Positions 44,826 through 57,312 of a DNA stretch of 64,000 nt are shown here, piece after piece. The stretch lies in contig NC_134036.1 in the NCBI RefSeq assembly GCF_964204645.1, positions 8,356,704 through 8,420,703 on the forward strand, in the 5' to 3' direction. The translations under genes and the position numbers were made by a program. The notes beneath the pieces were generated by a model, which was not told the DNA's origin, did not search any database, and saw only the letters and a list, made by a program, of their open reading frames with translations. This DNA is from Tubulanus polymorphus. Taxonomy: Eukaryota > Nemertea > Palaeonemertea > Tubulaniformes > Tubulanidae. The number at the start of each line of letters is the position of its first letter. The stretch's first letter is position 1.

Positions 44826-47380
44826 AGTTGTAAAGTTGTAAATTACTTAAAACCGAAAGAAAATCCCATTATTGGATCGAGTTTTTCCTAATTACACGAA
44901 TTACTAGAAATATCTAATAATGAAATGTATACACAATACCAATAAGAACAACCTGATTTGATTCTGTTCGGAATTCATTCCTATATTTTCGTCATAAAAA
45001 TCGGAGGCAGTATTTCTCATTGATTTTTTCAATAGCGTCATTTCAGCCATGGACTGTAAAAAAACGTTACTGATTCCATGGTTAAGCTCGTTTTCGAGTC
45101 AAATATTGCATTTGATTCATTTCTCGTTGTGGTTTTGTCAAAGCTATATTTTCACAGTCCGATCAGTAATACAAATAGCTAGTCAGTTACCAACGGTATA
45201 GCCAATAATCTACAGAACCACCCGAATAGCGAAAATTAGCAAATTGTACCAGTGATACCAGTTTTTGTCATGATTTTATCGAACATGTCATTCAATAATC
45301 GATGTGATCGGGTAAAACCTCGCCCCATAAAGGTCCCTTTCAGTAAAAATCCCCTAGTTAAATATACCCCAAGGTAAAGGCCCCTGGTAAAAAACCCGAA
45401 TAAAGATTTTTCAGTGTCTAGTTGGATGTTCTTTTCTTGTTCCTCTGTATACCTGTATACCTTCTCTATCAGATAGAAATGTTGTTAACTGCAACTATCC
45501 GTTAATCAAACTGTTGAATTATTTTTGATAATCGGGAGTGATGAAAAGTTAGGAATGAAAATTAACGGTTTAGCTACTTATATTTAGTTTAAAATCATGT
45601 GTTCTGCTTTAACAAATGCACTGTTGTATCTAAAAATATTATTTTACCCGAGTGCCTCAATCAGGGCTACATCAACAGTCCATCTCACTGATTATTTCAT
45701 CACAGATAATCACCAGCCATTGAAATGTTTAATCCTCATACAATACAATACAATTATCTCAAATCTAAATTTCATGAGATAAATGCTCCTAGATTTCATA
45801 GGTTTTATTCCAACTGTTGCGACAGTCATATCAAAACTGGACTATTCATATCAATAGACGTTAAACTGGACTGTTAATATATGAAAAGTCTTTAAGGCCA
45901 TATCATATATCTGAAGTGCGCTATGTTTTGCCTTGCAGTAATAATTTGATTTGTCACATGTTTACTCCATATCTTCATATAATTTCCAAATAAACGAATA
46001 CATTTCCATTGTTATGTTAAATGACATCAGCAAAAGCAAATAGACACAAACTACTAAACTACTGTGTTTAGGATGGTTTAAGAGATTGGACGCCGATTGA
46101 TACGAAAACTAGATTTCATGCAATCATTTTCTTTCTTTAAAATCGTTGCGAATTAACCCGCGAGTGTTCGACCCTGGACGAACAGTTAATGGAATTTTAT
46201 CGGGTTAGTCTTTCTATAGCCGACTAGCTATTGAATACCAGTGATTAAACCATAAGTAAATAACGAAGTTACTTGGGATGTTTAATTAATTGATGACAAT
46301 GTACAAGTAAAACCAGGCCTATCAGACACCCGTAATGTAAAATGATATCATGCAAGATATTCATATAAGCGTATTTTAGTCCTGATTTGAATGAATGTAC
46401 CCACATTTTAGGCAATGAATCGAGACTTGGTTTTATCCCATAGCGTCAGCGCTAGTACATGCTTGAGATGAGATTGTTGGTTTATATTTTGAACTCTGTA
46501 AAGAAGTTTTGTACATTTAAGCGTGAATGACGCACTGTGATGAACTATTGTGCGAAATAACATATTAAATTCAATAAACGAATCTTAATGTTCCAAAAGG
46601 AATAATAGTGTAGTTAAGTGTAGTTAAGATTAATAGTTGTTTTTTTTTTTCTTAATGAAAACCGATGATATAAAATAATTTAGCTTATTATCCCCAAAGT
46701 GAAAATCCCCCGGTAAAATATTCCCAATATTTGATTTAACTAACATAAAATCAACACAATTTATTATGTTTAAAAAATTTCAACTCATAGATTCTAGATT
46801 TTATTGCACTTCTATTAACTGAAGATGATAGTAATGATGTATAGATGTATAATATGATGACCGAACGTTTGATGAGGAATAACTACTGTGGTTAGATACA
46901 ATTCTCATTCTTAGGATACGAATCGGTTGATTGAATTCGGTCATTTAAACTACTGGCTAATTTACAGTGGTCACTATTGAAACGATTAATTGAAGTGCCC
47001 TTGAAATCAAGATAGATTCCTGTTGCGTAAATTAACTAATTTTCAAGCGACCACCTTCTATTGTCGGAATTCGGTTAGCTCTTGGTTAGCCAGAAGTTTT
47101 ACCATAAAGACTCAGACTAGATGATTGAATTAAATCTTTGAATCAAAATATTGTCACTGGAGTAAATATATATTCCTTATTACACTTTCAGCAGTGATCA
47201 TATGTTAAATGTAAATTGAAGGTATTACTGTCATCTAAAGTTAATAAGGTATTAGAATCGCAAAATTTAAGTTGTTCAAAACCAACATGAAAATGAGAAG
47301 AAAATACACAATATCCGTGTATGGTGAATAATGAGACAAATCTCACAATGAATTCAGCTAAAAATCAAATGTTCTACGAG
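44826..47380. other. Non-coding stretch
   Basis: No gene is supported. Short C-rich phrases of the form GGTAAA(A/G)(A/G)CCCC recur near 45,310-45,400 and 46,690-46,725. Confidence 0.35.
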
Positions 47381-47385
47381 CAATG

Positions 47386-47414
47386 TTTCGGCTAATGCTA
47401 TTAGCCATCATCAG
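47386..47414 (-). ncRNA. Hammerhead-ribozyme-like core
   Basis: On the minus strand CTGATGA (47414-47408) is followed by a stem GGCTAAT/ATTAGCC (47406-47390) and GAAAC (47389-47385). This is the cleanest copy of the CUGAUGA, stem II, GAAA arrangement in the window. Flanking stems I and III were not resolved. Confidence 0.4.
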
Positions 47415-47419
47415 GCCCC

Positions 47420-50395
47420 CGTCAACATGAACATATTGATACGTAAATCGAATCCATATCATAAGCATACTATACCACAAGTAAAAAAGAGTTATTTATT
47501 TCGAATTAAAAGATAGTATGAATAAAAATATGAAAATATAGTATGAATAAAAATATGAAAAGGTAGTATGAATAAAAAGTTCATTAATTTCATTTATTCT
47601 ATGAATTTATTTAAAGATTTATTTCAACAAAATAGTTCAATGCACAGTTCAAATATATTGCAGTTGTATTGTGGAGGAATATGTTTGAATAAATATCGTG
47701 CTTTCAAATGTTCTTGAAAAATCGTCAAGTGAGGATTTTACCTAGGGGATTTCTACCTACAACCATCTAAAATGCCCCAGGCTCTAAATCCAGTAGGTTT
47801 ATGGCGAAAGGTTAAGATTAGGAATGTATTAGCAATATAATTTTTTGAAACAGTATTTTGTCTCCCGATGATTTGATTTGCAGGTCAGACTTATTGTTGA
47901 CCAAAGTTCTTAAAGTGAATTGCTTTAAAGTAATAAATATCAATGAAACAATATCATAAATTTTGAAGTGAGTTATTTTGTAATAATCCAATTTAAGTGC
48001 ACTCCGATGCATGCTAAATTCTTATAAATTCATTTATAAATTTAATTTATACATTTTCCCTCCTCACTTATTCATTCTATATTAGTTTTACTAATGAACA
48101 TAACAGTGGCTTGTGCCTAATGTCAATAAGCAGCGATTGGGTGCCGCCTCTCTGTGTTAATCTATCACGAAAGATTTAACTCGTTTAGAGCCGCTGAAAA
48201 CGTATTTCTTTGCAGCCTAGAGTTTATGCATACATGTTCTAAATCAAGACAATATGCTCTACCCGGTATATCAGAGCCTATACTAAAGCATGCACTCATA
48301 ATTCGTTTAAGAGTCCGAGGCTTAATTGTGAGAGTTGTTATACAATGAGTAATTAAATGGTGGGATTACAATGGGAGAGATCATTTCATCAGCCACATCG
48401 TTGCCCCAGGGAGTTAGTCATATTTGTTATAGCCAAAATACCTTGACCATGGACTCTAAAACGTTTTAATGTCTAAATCGTTTTAGAGTCCATGACTTGA
48501 CAGAATATAGAAATTTGCCCAGAAAAAGTTATGTATATTTCAACAAAAAAGAATCAATAAAGACTTATATTATTTGAATTTAAATGAAGAGACGAGTAGT
48601 AGTTTAAAGGTTAACTATTTATTCCGACGCACGAGCTTTCGCTTCTAATATATAGAAGCTTCAATGAGTGAATTATTAGAATTGGTACATTTAGTAAATT
48701 TCGGAAACAAAACCTAGTCTTAAGAACTACCAAGTTTCAAAGAATTTTGTTCCCTTATGATATTGAATGGTGTGAAATTGAAGTGTCCCTAATGAAATAT
48801 CTTTATGTAAGTTCAACTAACTTACCCAGTTAGTGATGATAGTTGAATAATTAACAAAATAATAGTTGGAATATCGTTTAGGACAAATTAGGATTTTACC
48901 GGGTAAGTTTTTTCCTAATAGGCTACCTTTTTGAAGAGCATGCATCCTGAGATACGAATACAAAAATTCGTTTGACGCTAAATGCAGAGTTTTCACGGTA
49001 GAAGATATTTGGACATCAATTAATCACGTGCAGGGGATGAAATGACAATTTGTCACTGCTGAGCTTATTTTCCTTCACTGAACTTTTTCTAAGTTTTTTC
49101 AATATTCTCTAATCCGACAGTATATACGCTGCGTACTAACTGTACACAATTTCGGGTTTGGGTTGTTTTTGAAAAAAAAACAGATACCCAGAAAATTGTA
49201 ATTTTTGGGTTCTTGAAAACGGTCAATATGTTAAAGCAGGTTAATGTAAAACCGCATAGAATAGCTACAATAAACAAGATGTATCCAGGAAAATATATAT
49301 TTCAGAACACGATCGATTTCACTGAATTTAGCCTCATCATGTAGGATAAAATGAACTTCTGTTGATATTGCGATTGTGCTGTCGTTAGCTGTCCCATAGC
49401 TTATTCGACTCGCTATCGAAAGTAACAAAACAATGGTCACATGTGTCAATGAACTTATCGCTATTCGAAGTAATGTGCGTATTGAAAAATTTCTCAAGCA
49501 CTTCGAATTTCCGATTGCTTAAACGCCAAATTTGCATTCGAAATATTAAGCCGATTTATTCTAATTCATACCTGGTCGTGTTATAAGCAATTCAAGCGTT
49601 TAGTTTGTACTTTAAAATAAAATGAAATAGATTGATTGATGAAATACAAATCAAGTCAAACAAACTCAACTAACTGACTACTGCTGAGTTATTTGTATTT
49701 GATGAAAGAACATATTCTAGTTACTGACATTGGCTCGAACCTTGATTATTGTCTAAGTTGTACTATAACTAACATGCCAATGAATGTGTACATGCGCCTC
49801 TCTGATTGGCTAGAATCCTTGCATTCGATAGAAACTGCCGGCATCAGTGAACTAACGGGGAAATTAGAATTGTATGTTTGACCACGGATTCTTCTTTATT
49901 GAGTCCATGGTTTTGGCTCTGGTTTTATCGTGAGTTTGATTAACGTACATTGTAGAGAACAATGGTGGGGATTCGAATAACGTGCATCCTTTATTCAGAA
50001 AGAGTATCATTACGTATATACATATAGAAATTATTACAATAACTTTAATCAGAATTATCTCATCACGCAGAACCAGTGAAATAGCCGTTGTAAAGCCGCA
50101 AAGTAAATTGAATGAATGAGTAGTGCTCACGCATTTGTTTCCATTTCATAAGAATCAATTCCAAACAGATGAATCAGATTCGAATTTTTGCTTCTTCGTT
50201 ATGCGAAGTTTTTTTTGTTTATATCGGGGACTCTTATATGATTTAGGTTTTAGAGTCGATGGTTATATGAATATCTTATGATTTCTCAACTTTCATCAAA
50301 TACTTAGGAATGCCATTGAAAGATTTTCAAACCATTGAACGTTTGGGTAAAAGGTTCTGCTAAATTTGATTACCATCGGCTTTTTAGATAATTTC
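47420..50395. other. Non-coding stretch
   Basis: No gene is supported. It includes a near-palindrome around 48,450-48,495 (GACTCTAAAACG and CGTTTTAGAGTC) and the hammerhead-like motif at 48,637-48,670. Confidence 0.35.
48637..48670 (-). ncRNA. Hammerhead-like stem with GAAA, degenerate core
   Basis: On the minus strand CTCATTGAA precedes a stem GCTTCT/AGAAGC (48659-48654 with 48646-48641) and then GAAA (48640-48637). AATAAAT follows 20 bases later. The first core box is altered from CTGANGA, so it is likely an inactive retroelement end. Confidence 0.25.
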
Positions 50396-50790
50396 CACGA
50401 AGGTCACAATTTTAGTGATTTGACCTTGGGAGGTTTAAACCTCCCGAATCCAATTTGCGAAATATCGGTCCTCTTTGTCGGCGGTAATGAAAGAATACAT
50501 AGAGCGAAGTTTCTATTGTGCGCCGGCCGCATTTTGTTCACGAATAGCTTACGTAATAAATTGAAAGTCGAGATCACAGGCGGATATAGCGCTCTATGGC
50601 CCACGCTCAATTCATAAACTGGTCCGCAAATAAAGTGTTTAGAAGTATAATTGACACGTTTGTACGATTTTGCGCTGTAAATTTATCATTTTTCAGGACT
50701 CAAGGACCAGAAATTGGCAATATTTTTGATACAAACTGAGAAAGTATCAAAACATTTGGGAACGTGTTTTATATGATTTAAGAAGTGGGT
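50396..50790 (-). repeat. Right arm of the widely spaced inverted repeat
   Basis: Inverted counterpart of 44,425-44,825, with the same palindrome GGGAGGTTTAAACCTCCC at 50428-50445. The 5.6 kb between the arms holds no recognisable gene. Confidence 0.7.
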
Positions 50791-50914
50791 TGAGTCGATA
50801 TCTTGCCCGGATTCACGGTATCGAGGGTTAAATTCTACTCAATATCCATTTCCCAATTTAGCCATTTTTTATTTCCACGGTTTCGAATAATTATTGATTT
50901 CGTCTGTCGCTGGT

Positions 50915-51130
50915 TTACGTGAACTCACTCATCGATTCACGATGGCTGTTCGTCGAGCTTGAATATCAGTTACCGAAAGCTCAAGTGCAACAGCTGACTG
51001 ACTGACGTTTCCACAGATCCACAGTTTAGAATCGTTATCGATTTCGTCCGTTCATTGATTCACGATGATTGATGCTGTAGAGCTGAAACTTCGGTAACCT
51101 GAACCTTAAGAGCAACAGGTGACGATATTC
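50915..51130 (+). repeat. Degenerate tandem repeat related to 22,870-23,110
   Basis: Units contain TCATCGATTCACGATG, GTTCGTCGAGC and TCAGTTACC-like blocks, then TTAAGAGCAACAGGTGA. Confidence 0.5.
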
Positions 51131-52599
51131 TACTGAAAGGTATTCCATCGGTTGAATATCTGACGACGTGTCATCGGTCATGTCGCATATGGTATGGTAA
51201 AATACGACGATATTGAGATGATAGAATACATCTCACGATTCTCAGGACTGCATTTTCCGTACATATGCATAAGTAGGAAGATTATACCGTCTTCGACGGG
51301 TTGGTAGATATGAAGACTAATACATATCAGCGTTTACGTGACAACAATAGTAATGCGCCTTATTTATCTGCTGCGGCTGTTGTTGCTGCTGCTGCTACTA
51401 TTGAACGTAAAACTGTTTCCAACTCAAATCAATATTGACCAGTGATTTGAGTTGGATGAGTTGGAGTACTGGTAATGGATTAAGAAGTTTCAATTTGGAC
51501 CAGTGATAAGTCATTAGTTGTTTGAATTCAGTATCTGAGTTATAGACAATAGAAAATTAATTGAATCATTAGTTATGCGATATTACTTCGAATTCGGTAA
51601 TAATCTGATGAAAATGTGATTCATTGAGTGCATTGCGAACTTGTCCCAGATTATTTTTTCGATAATTCGATTTTAAACGGATTTGAGTTAGGCTTACTGT
51701 ATGGACATATTAATTTCATATTGTATTGTGAAATGCATGAGTTCCGGGAAAATAGAGATGACGATTGAAATAGTTAATAATCATTGTGAATTATTAGTTC
51801 TAAGATTCGTATTTGATTTCAGGGGCAATCGTGTAAACAGATTTTGAAAAGTTAACCGATGAAGGATTTGAATTACTGCATAGAAATACGTATATTATCT
51901 GATATTACATATACTTCATATGCATGTATGAATACGTATGTCATATATTAGCAGAGCTGCCAACTGTTTCTGATTTTCAGCATGTTCGGTACTGTTTTGT
52001 CCGGTCGGCTATTTGACGTTGTTTTGTTTGTAGTGATACACCGGTCACAATCCTCTCCTTAGTCGTTGATAAATAAATGCGTTGATAGGTCGAGAGAACC
52101 TTACACTGTCCTGACTATTTTGGTCATGTAGAATTTAGCCTTAATGATTCGCTTATCTAAAATTATTTGGGAAACTGATTTGCCAGACTAACTTTTCTTT
52201 TGCCAATCCTCTTGTCATGACGCGGAATGAGGAATGAGGAAGAATCATTTTTCACCAGCCTGAATTATAGTCAGCGCTGATAGATTAAAGCATCAAACCA
52301 CAACTTGTTTACTACATTGTTTGCAGTCTGACACCCATTAACCACCAACGCATACAGGATATTATTCAACCTAACAAACATTTTCTAGCTACTACGAAAT
52401 CTTGCTGCGGACCAGTATATAGACATGTATGTAAAACGAAAAATTACCCTGGACAAAGTTTCAATGAATATTCGAGGAGTAACCGGTTGATTCACATGAT
52501 AAACGTTCGTGTAGAAAAGTACATTTATCTCATCTGATGTGACATTCGGAACCGAAAACATTTTCTAGGGTTTTCACAATGGTGTTTGAACATTGGTTC

Positions 52600-53060
52600 T
52601 AACGATTCAGTTTCAATTCGACTAATTTGAACAAGATCCACGATAATTTAAATGATCAAAAAGATTTAAACAACAATCCAGTTCATCGGATATGTGAATT
52701 TTTGTTCTCATTTGGATTCCACACTTATCGGGATGTTATTTTAATCTGAATCAAGTTGTTCGTCAGGTTGGTGTTATTGGAATTTGGGTCTAGTTCCATA
52801 GTTGTCATAGTGAGTTTGTCAGTTATTTTGAATCGGGATCCAGTTCCACGAAATGGGTCGAATCTAAATACAATCCCACGGTTTAACTGGGTAACTGGAT
52901 TCAGGATCCACAGTTTCAATGTATTGGTTTTACTCTGAGTCCCGTTCCACGGTAAAGAGCGTTATATTTTGAATCGGAATCCAGTTTCACTATATGCCCT
53001 CAAGTTGACTGTGAATCCAGTTCCCCAGTTATATAGGTCTAATGTGTCTCTGAAACAAGC
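52600..53060 (+). repeat. Degenerate minisatellite
   Basis: Recurring core (G)AATC(C)AGTTCCACGG with spacing of about 45-60 bp: near 52,675, 52,790, 52,840, 52,905, 52,945, 52,980 and 53,015. It is non-coding. Similar phrases occur inside the element at 18,440-18,540. Confidence 0.55.
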
Positions 53061-53227
53061 CCGATCTTTAATTTAACATGGTTGAATGCGTTCCTTACTT
53101 AAATATGTAATTTTGGGTCCGGAATATTCAGTTATTACATCAGACGAAAAAGTTTCATATTTCACCCGTTTCCACTCAGGATTGAAGCACTGACGTTAAC
53201 ACCGGGCGAGTTAATAATCCTGATCAG

Positions 53228-53339
53228 AAAAAAACAAATAGTGTATTGTTTATCTGAAGTGCAAAATTCACGAGAGAATATTCTGCATAAAGCTCCCTAT
53301 ATCGAACGCAGGAACCGAACTTTTACACGGAGGCAAAAC
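53228..53339 (+). promoter_or_regulatory. Promoter and non-coding first exon of knottin gene B
   Basis: Homologous to 27,650-27,760. The TATA position reads TGCAAAATTC here, a weaker form of the TATAAAATAC at locus A. The exon ends GGCAAAAC followed by the donor GTAAGTAG (53340). Intron 1 is only 482 bp. Confidence 0.5.
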
Positions 53340-53821
53340 GTAAGTAGATAACAAACGAAAATGACTAGTCACTGATCATACCGTCTAATATAGTATAGTT
53401 ATAGTCTATGTATTGCTACACGGATTAAACAGTTTTAGCTGCGTAGACTTAAAATAATTGTTTTTGCTGCAACTGATTCAAATAACCGTTTTCAACATAT
53501 GATTTGCGATTAGATAATAGGGGTCAAAGACCCAACCACGTGATTACAACAAATACAGCGTGTAGTTTATTTGATACCCAATTTTACATCCCAATAGTTA
53601 CGTCCTTTACGTTTCGTATAACATCACTGAAATCAGCAATACAGGAAACTCGTTACCATCGCTTTGCACTAAATGTATTATCAGTTTATTTTTTTCTGAA
53701 ACAGCAATACGTTAACTTGTGTATTATATCTGACGAAATGGGACTGAAGGCCTTTTTGCATACTGTCAGATTTTCAGTATTTGCGATTCCCCTAAATGCC
53801 AAATTGCTATTTTTTTTGCAG

Positions 53822-54350
53822 ACGATAAAATGCTGTTATCTTTAATGACTCGCGTATGTGTTATTGTTGTTATGTTGGTCTGTGCGTCGTCACGTGCAGA
53901 AGGTAAGGAACTACTGGCGAGATAATTCTCTACTTCAAAGGAAAATTAAATGATTAAATAAGGAGTCAAAATAAGCAGTACACATTAAGTATCATTATCG
54001 ATGGCACGAATTAATCTCATTTCAAAGATAATATTTCATACTTTATTTTCTTCATACTTGATATATATTCAGACAAAAATCAGTGTGCAATAAATGTCGT
54101 CTTTAAACATGCACATGTCGTAAACAACTGTAACGTTTGTTCGTCAACCCGACATGAAGGAGGGCTTTTATCCTTCTCATCGCCTGAATCCCAAATCTTG
54201 GGATGGAGTTTCAGTGAAAAAGTGTTTCCCTTCATCATTCAATTTTTGGTTTCGCGGTTTTTACACATAGGTTGCTTGGGAAAAGTCAGGTACTGTATCC
54301 ACAGTTATGAGTGTTGCGACAACAATTGCAAAACCGGGATTTGTTCCTAA
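53822..54350 (+). CDS. Knottin-like cysteine-rich secreted peptide (locus B)
   Basis: Coding exons 53822-53902 (acceptor TTTGCAG, ATG 53830, donor GTAAGG) and 54271-54350 (acceptor CATAG, TAA 54348-54350). Product 50 residues, the same length as locus A. The signal exon has a hydrophobic core VIVVMLVCASS. The mature exon keeps C-x6-C-x5-CC-x3-C-x4-C and ends in Ser. The residues between cysteines differ widely from locus A while the signal exon is similar, a pattern known for fast-evolving secreted peptide families. The gene sits inside the inverted-repeat block 51,897-57,391 and has a homologous promoter and exon 1 at 53,228-53,339. Intact frame. Confidence 0.75.
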
Positions 54351-55149
54351 TTGTTGGTGAAAGGATTTAATTTGGAATATACTTTTCGTGGTTTGGAAAA
54401 TTTCTGATAATAAAATGATACCAAAGTCAGCTTACAGACTGACTAGTAAAACGCTCGAGTTGGAATTATATTTGTAATTCAGTCGATAAAATAAAACTGG
54501 AATGCAATTTGTTTCAATCTCTCTAATTGTTGGTTGATTGTTGCCAAACATATTCGTCACGGTGTTCAGATCTTTCTCTTTATATTTCCTTCCTTTTTTG
54601 CTGACATTGAAACAAGTTTAAGAGCGCTAATTACTCTTCAGATCATTCAAAGGGAACAACCAAGTCCATCACGATACAGAATCGCTAATTTGCTGTTTAT
54701 CTTCATGCATTACAAGCCAATGTTATTTTGTAGTAAATGGTCAAGGCTTTGATATGATATACGATTTTATGAGTTGGGCCGCTAAAGTTTTGCATCTACT
54801 TTTTGTTGATTATGCTACAAATTCTGATGTTCAGTTGCAGTCGCTTAGTTTTTATAAACCTAAGCATAAAATCTTGAGGTGCTCTGTGAGGAAAATGATT
54901 TCTCTCAGAACACCTCAAATGAACTGTTCGATTTGTAGAAGGTTCGTGAACTTCGCTGAAAAAGCTGAAACACTGAAACGCTGAAAAAACGCTTACATTT
55001 CAGGGAATTTCCAACATTAAACGTTTTGTTATTTCCTTACGGGCCAGTGTCCGCTACGAGTCCTGAACCGTGCTTGAGTCTCTACCTAATTATCGGTTAA
55101 TGATATTTATACCTAACTTAGTAAACTCCAAAGATGAAGAACGAAAATT

Positions 55150-55212
55150 GGGATTCGACCTCAAAAACAATGGAGGGTGCGAGTTAAACGCTCTACCGAC
55201 TGAGTAGCTGGA
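55150..55212 (-). other. tRNA-like sequence (pseudo-tRNA or SINE head)
   Basis: On the minus strand an A-box-like CTCAGTCGGTAGAGCG is followed at near tRNA spacing by a B-box-like GGTCGAATCCC. The acceptor stem does not pair well, so this is a pseudo-tRNA or the head of a tRNA-derived SINE. Confidence 0.4.
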
Positions 55213-55329
55213 ATTTTGTGTACATAAAATAACCGTAAATCATAGACACAAAATTCCAACACAAAGGAAAATAGATATAATAAAAAACGAGCGATTATCG
55301 AATAAGGTATATTACTGAAATTCTATCAA

Positions 55330-55560
55330 TGATTGCTCAGCTGGATATTGATTGAAACTCGTGTCGATATATAATCGACACGCACTCGTTCCTTTAAAAT
55401 CGATCCACTCGCATCACTGTCTACGCTAACAGAACTTTACGTATATATCACATTTCGATCTCAGATGAGTTTATCATATTTGATGAGCTGTCGTATTTCA
55501 GAGTTTCTGAATATTAATTGTTCATAAGCTACTTCAATATTTTCGTTGATGCAGGGCCAA
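55330..55560 (+). repeat. Dispersed repeat family R1, copy 4
   Basis: Contains CCTTTAAAATCGATCCACTC, TTTGATGAGCTGTCG and TTTCTGAATATTAAT, matching copies 2 and 3. Confidence 0.5.
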
Positions 55561-55589
55561 CCCTACATGACCAAAACAGTCATGACAGT

Positions 55590-55910
55590 AAGGTTGCTGC
55601 TCCTTGCCAAAAGTCGAGCGGGAGAGTCGGTATTCTAAAGAATATAAAAGGGGCCCGCAGTCTTGGGAGAGTAGACACTCGATAGAAACTCGATAGACAC
55701 TCGATAGATACTTGATAGAAACTTAATTAGGACTTGATTCAGGACGGGTTACCAGCAGGAGAGTACAATAGGAACTTAGGGTTAGGAACTGGACTGTGTT
55801 TTAACTTGAAAGCTTAGATTACTTATCAAGGTTCCCGTAAATAAAATTCGTTTTAATATTATTATATTCAGTCAAATTTCCAGCGTCCTAGATTTTACTT
55901 GGGTTTGTGA
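55590..55910 (+). other. LTR-like region, tentative
   Basis: TATAAAAG (55,643-55,650), then four 11-bp repeats of ACTCGATAGA(A/C/T) at about 55,675-55,725, then AATAAAATTCG near 55,840. The layout suggests an LTR R/U5 region, but no second LTR was found. Confidence 0.25.
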
Positions 55911-56025
55911 ACGGACACGTTCTCTCGCCAGGGACCTATCAACGCATTTATCTATCAACGACTAAGGAGAGGATTGTGACCGGTGTATCACTACAAACAA
56001 GACAGCGTCAAATAGCCGACCGGAA

Positions 56026-57312
56026 CCCGCCAACCTGGGCATCTTTTCTACGATTTTACGTCTACATGATTAAATCCATTTCATTTCGCATTTTTCCACA
56101 TATTTCACATGTCGCCTCTCCCTGGACGTATATTACTACACTAATTATGCTCGTTGTGATCTGTATGCTGGCCACAAATGCAAACAGCTCACACACTACC
56201 CACTTCAACAGCCATCTACCCACAACTTTGATATAACCATCCTATTAGCTAGTGTGTTTTCCCTGGGTTACCCGATGACTGGACACGCGCGTGTATAGTG
56301 AATTCACCGTATATCAGGAATTAATGCTCGAAACTGGTTCAATTCAAATCGAAACATGCATTATTTCATGATTTCATGATTTCAAAGACTGAGGACAATA
56401 ACAGGACACAATAGGAACCGGTTCGATCATGGACACGAGCACCAGTGGCTAGACGTATCGGCCCCACTCCGCTCGTTGGCGCCACCGCGCGGGATTTACG
56501 CGAAGCAGCAGAACACAAACACGGCCACTCTCTCAATTTTCAATGATAGAAATCGTGTGTGCATTTCAATTATTTCGGCTGTTAGGGTTTTAAGGCACAA
56601 TATAAGTTAATGATGTGATATGGCGATGTTAATTAATGATAATTCCGCAGTGAAGCTAGTCACGAACGGTGCCGATTGAGTGTACAGCTGCCAAAAACAC
56701 TGAAATGTATGTAGTTGCGTAACTATTTGCAGTGAATTGCAGACGAAACATGAAGCCTTAACGGCCGTTTAAGAAAAATTTATACCAATCGCAATTGTAA
56801 AATAAAAATGAGATAGAACCTAAGTTAAAATTCCGGCCATTTCTAAAATGTTATTAATTATTATTGCTAATTTTTAGTCAGTGCGGAACCTTTACTTGGT
56901 AGGTAGTCATGCAATTCAAGTCATCATTTATTACACGTTACTTCCGTGTTGTTGAAAATCTCGCGAGTCCTGGACTAAACCCCAATGAACAATGTGATCT
57001 GTGTGCTGGCCACAAATGCACACAGATCACACTACACTACCCATTACACACTCCAGTACCCACAGCTTTCATATATCCATCCAAATATTTAGTGGCTTTC
57101 TTCCTGGATAATACCAGACTGACCCTGTTAATATTTTGACTTCAATATCCTAACTAAACTAATACAAGGCTGCCAACCTCTGAATAGGTGCTTTCAGGAA
57201 CATTTTATTGAAATATGAAAGAAAAGCTCGAAAGGACTAGTGATCTATGGTAAGACCCTCAGTAGCATTTCAAATTTTTGTATGCATCAAACGATTCAAA
57301 TCGGTCCTTCTT
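56026..57312. mobile_element. Insertion of about 1.29 kb with internal direct repeats
   Basis: It interrupts the right arm of the 5.5-kb block. Direct repeats of about 130 bp occur at 56,155-56,285 and 56,993-57,125 (TGTGATCTGT, GCTGGCCACAAATGCA, and ACTACCCA). The spacing fits a small LTR-type (TRIM-like) element, but primer-binding and polypurine sites were not verified. Confidence 0.4.

Noticed and set aside
53756-53845. Longer upstream coding start for knottin B (open frame from 53,504)
   Set aside because: The acceptor TTTTTTTGCAG at 53,821 and the homology with loci A, C and D place the exon start just before ATG 53,830; the upstream frame is unrelated intron.
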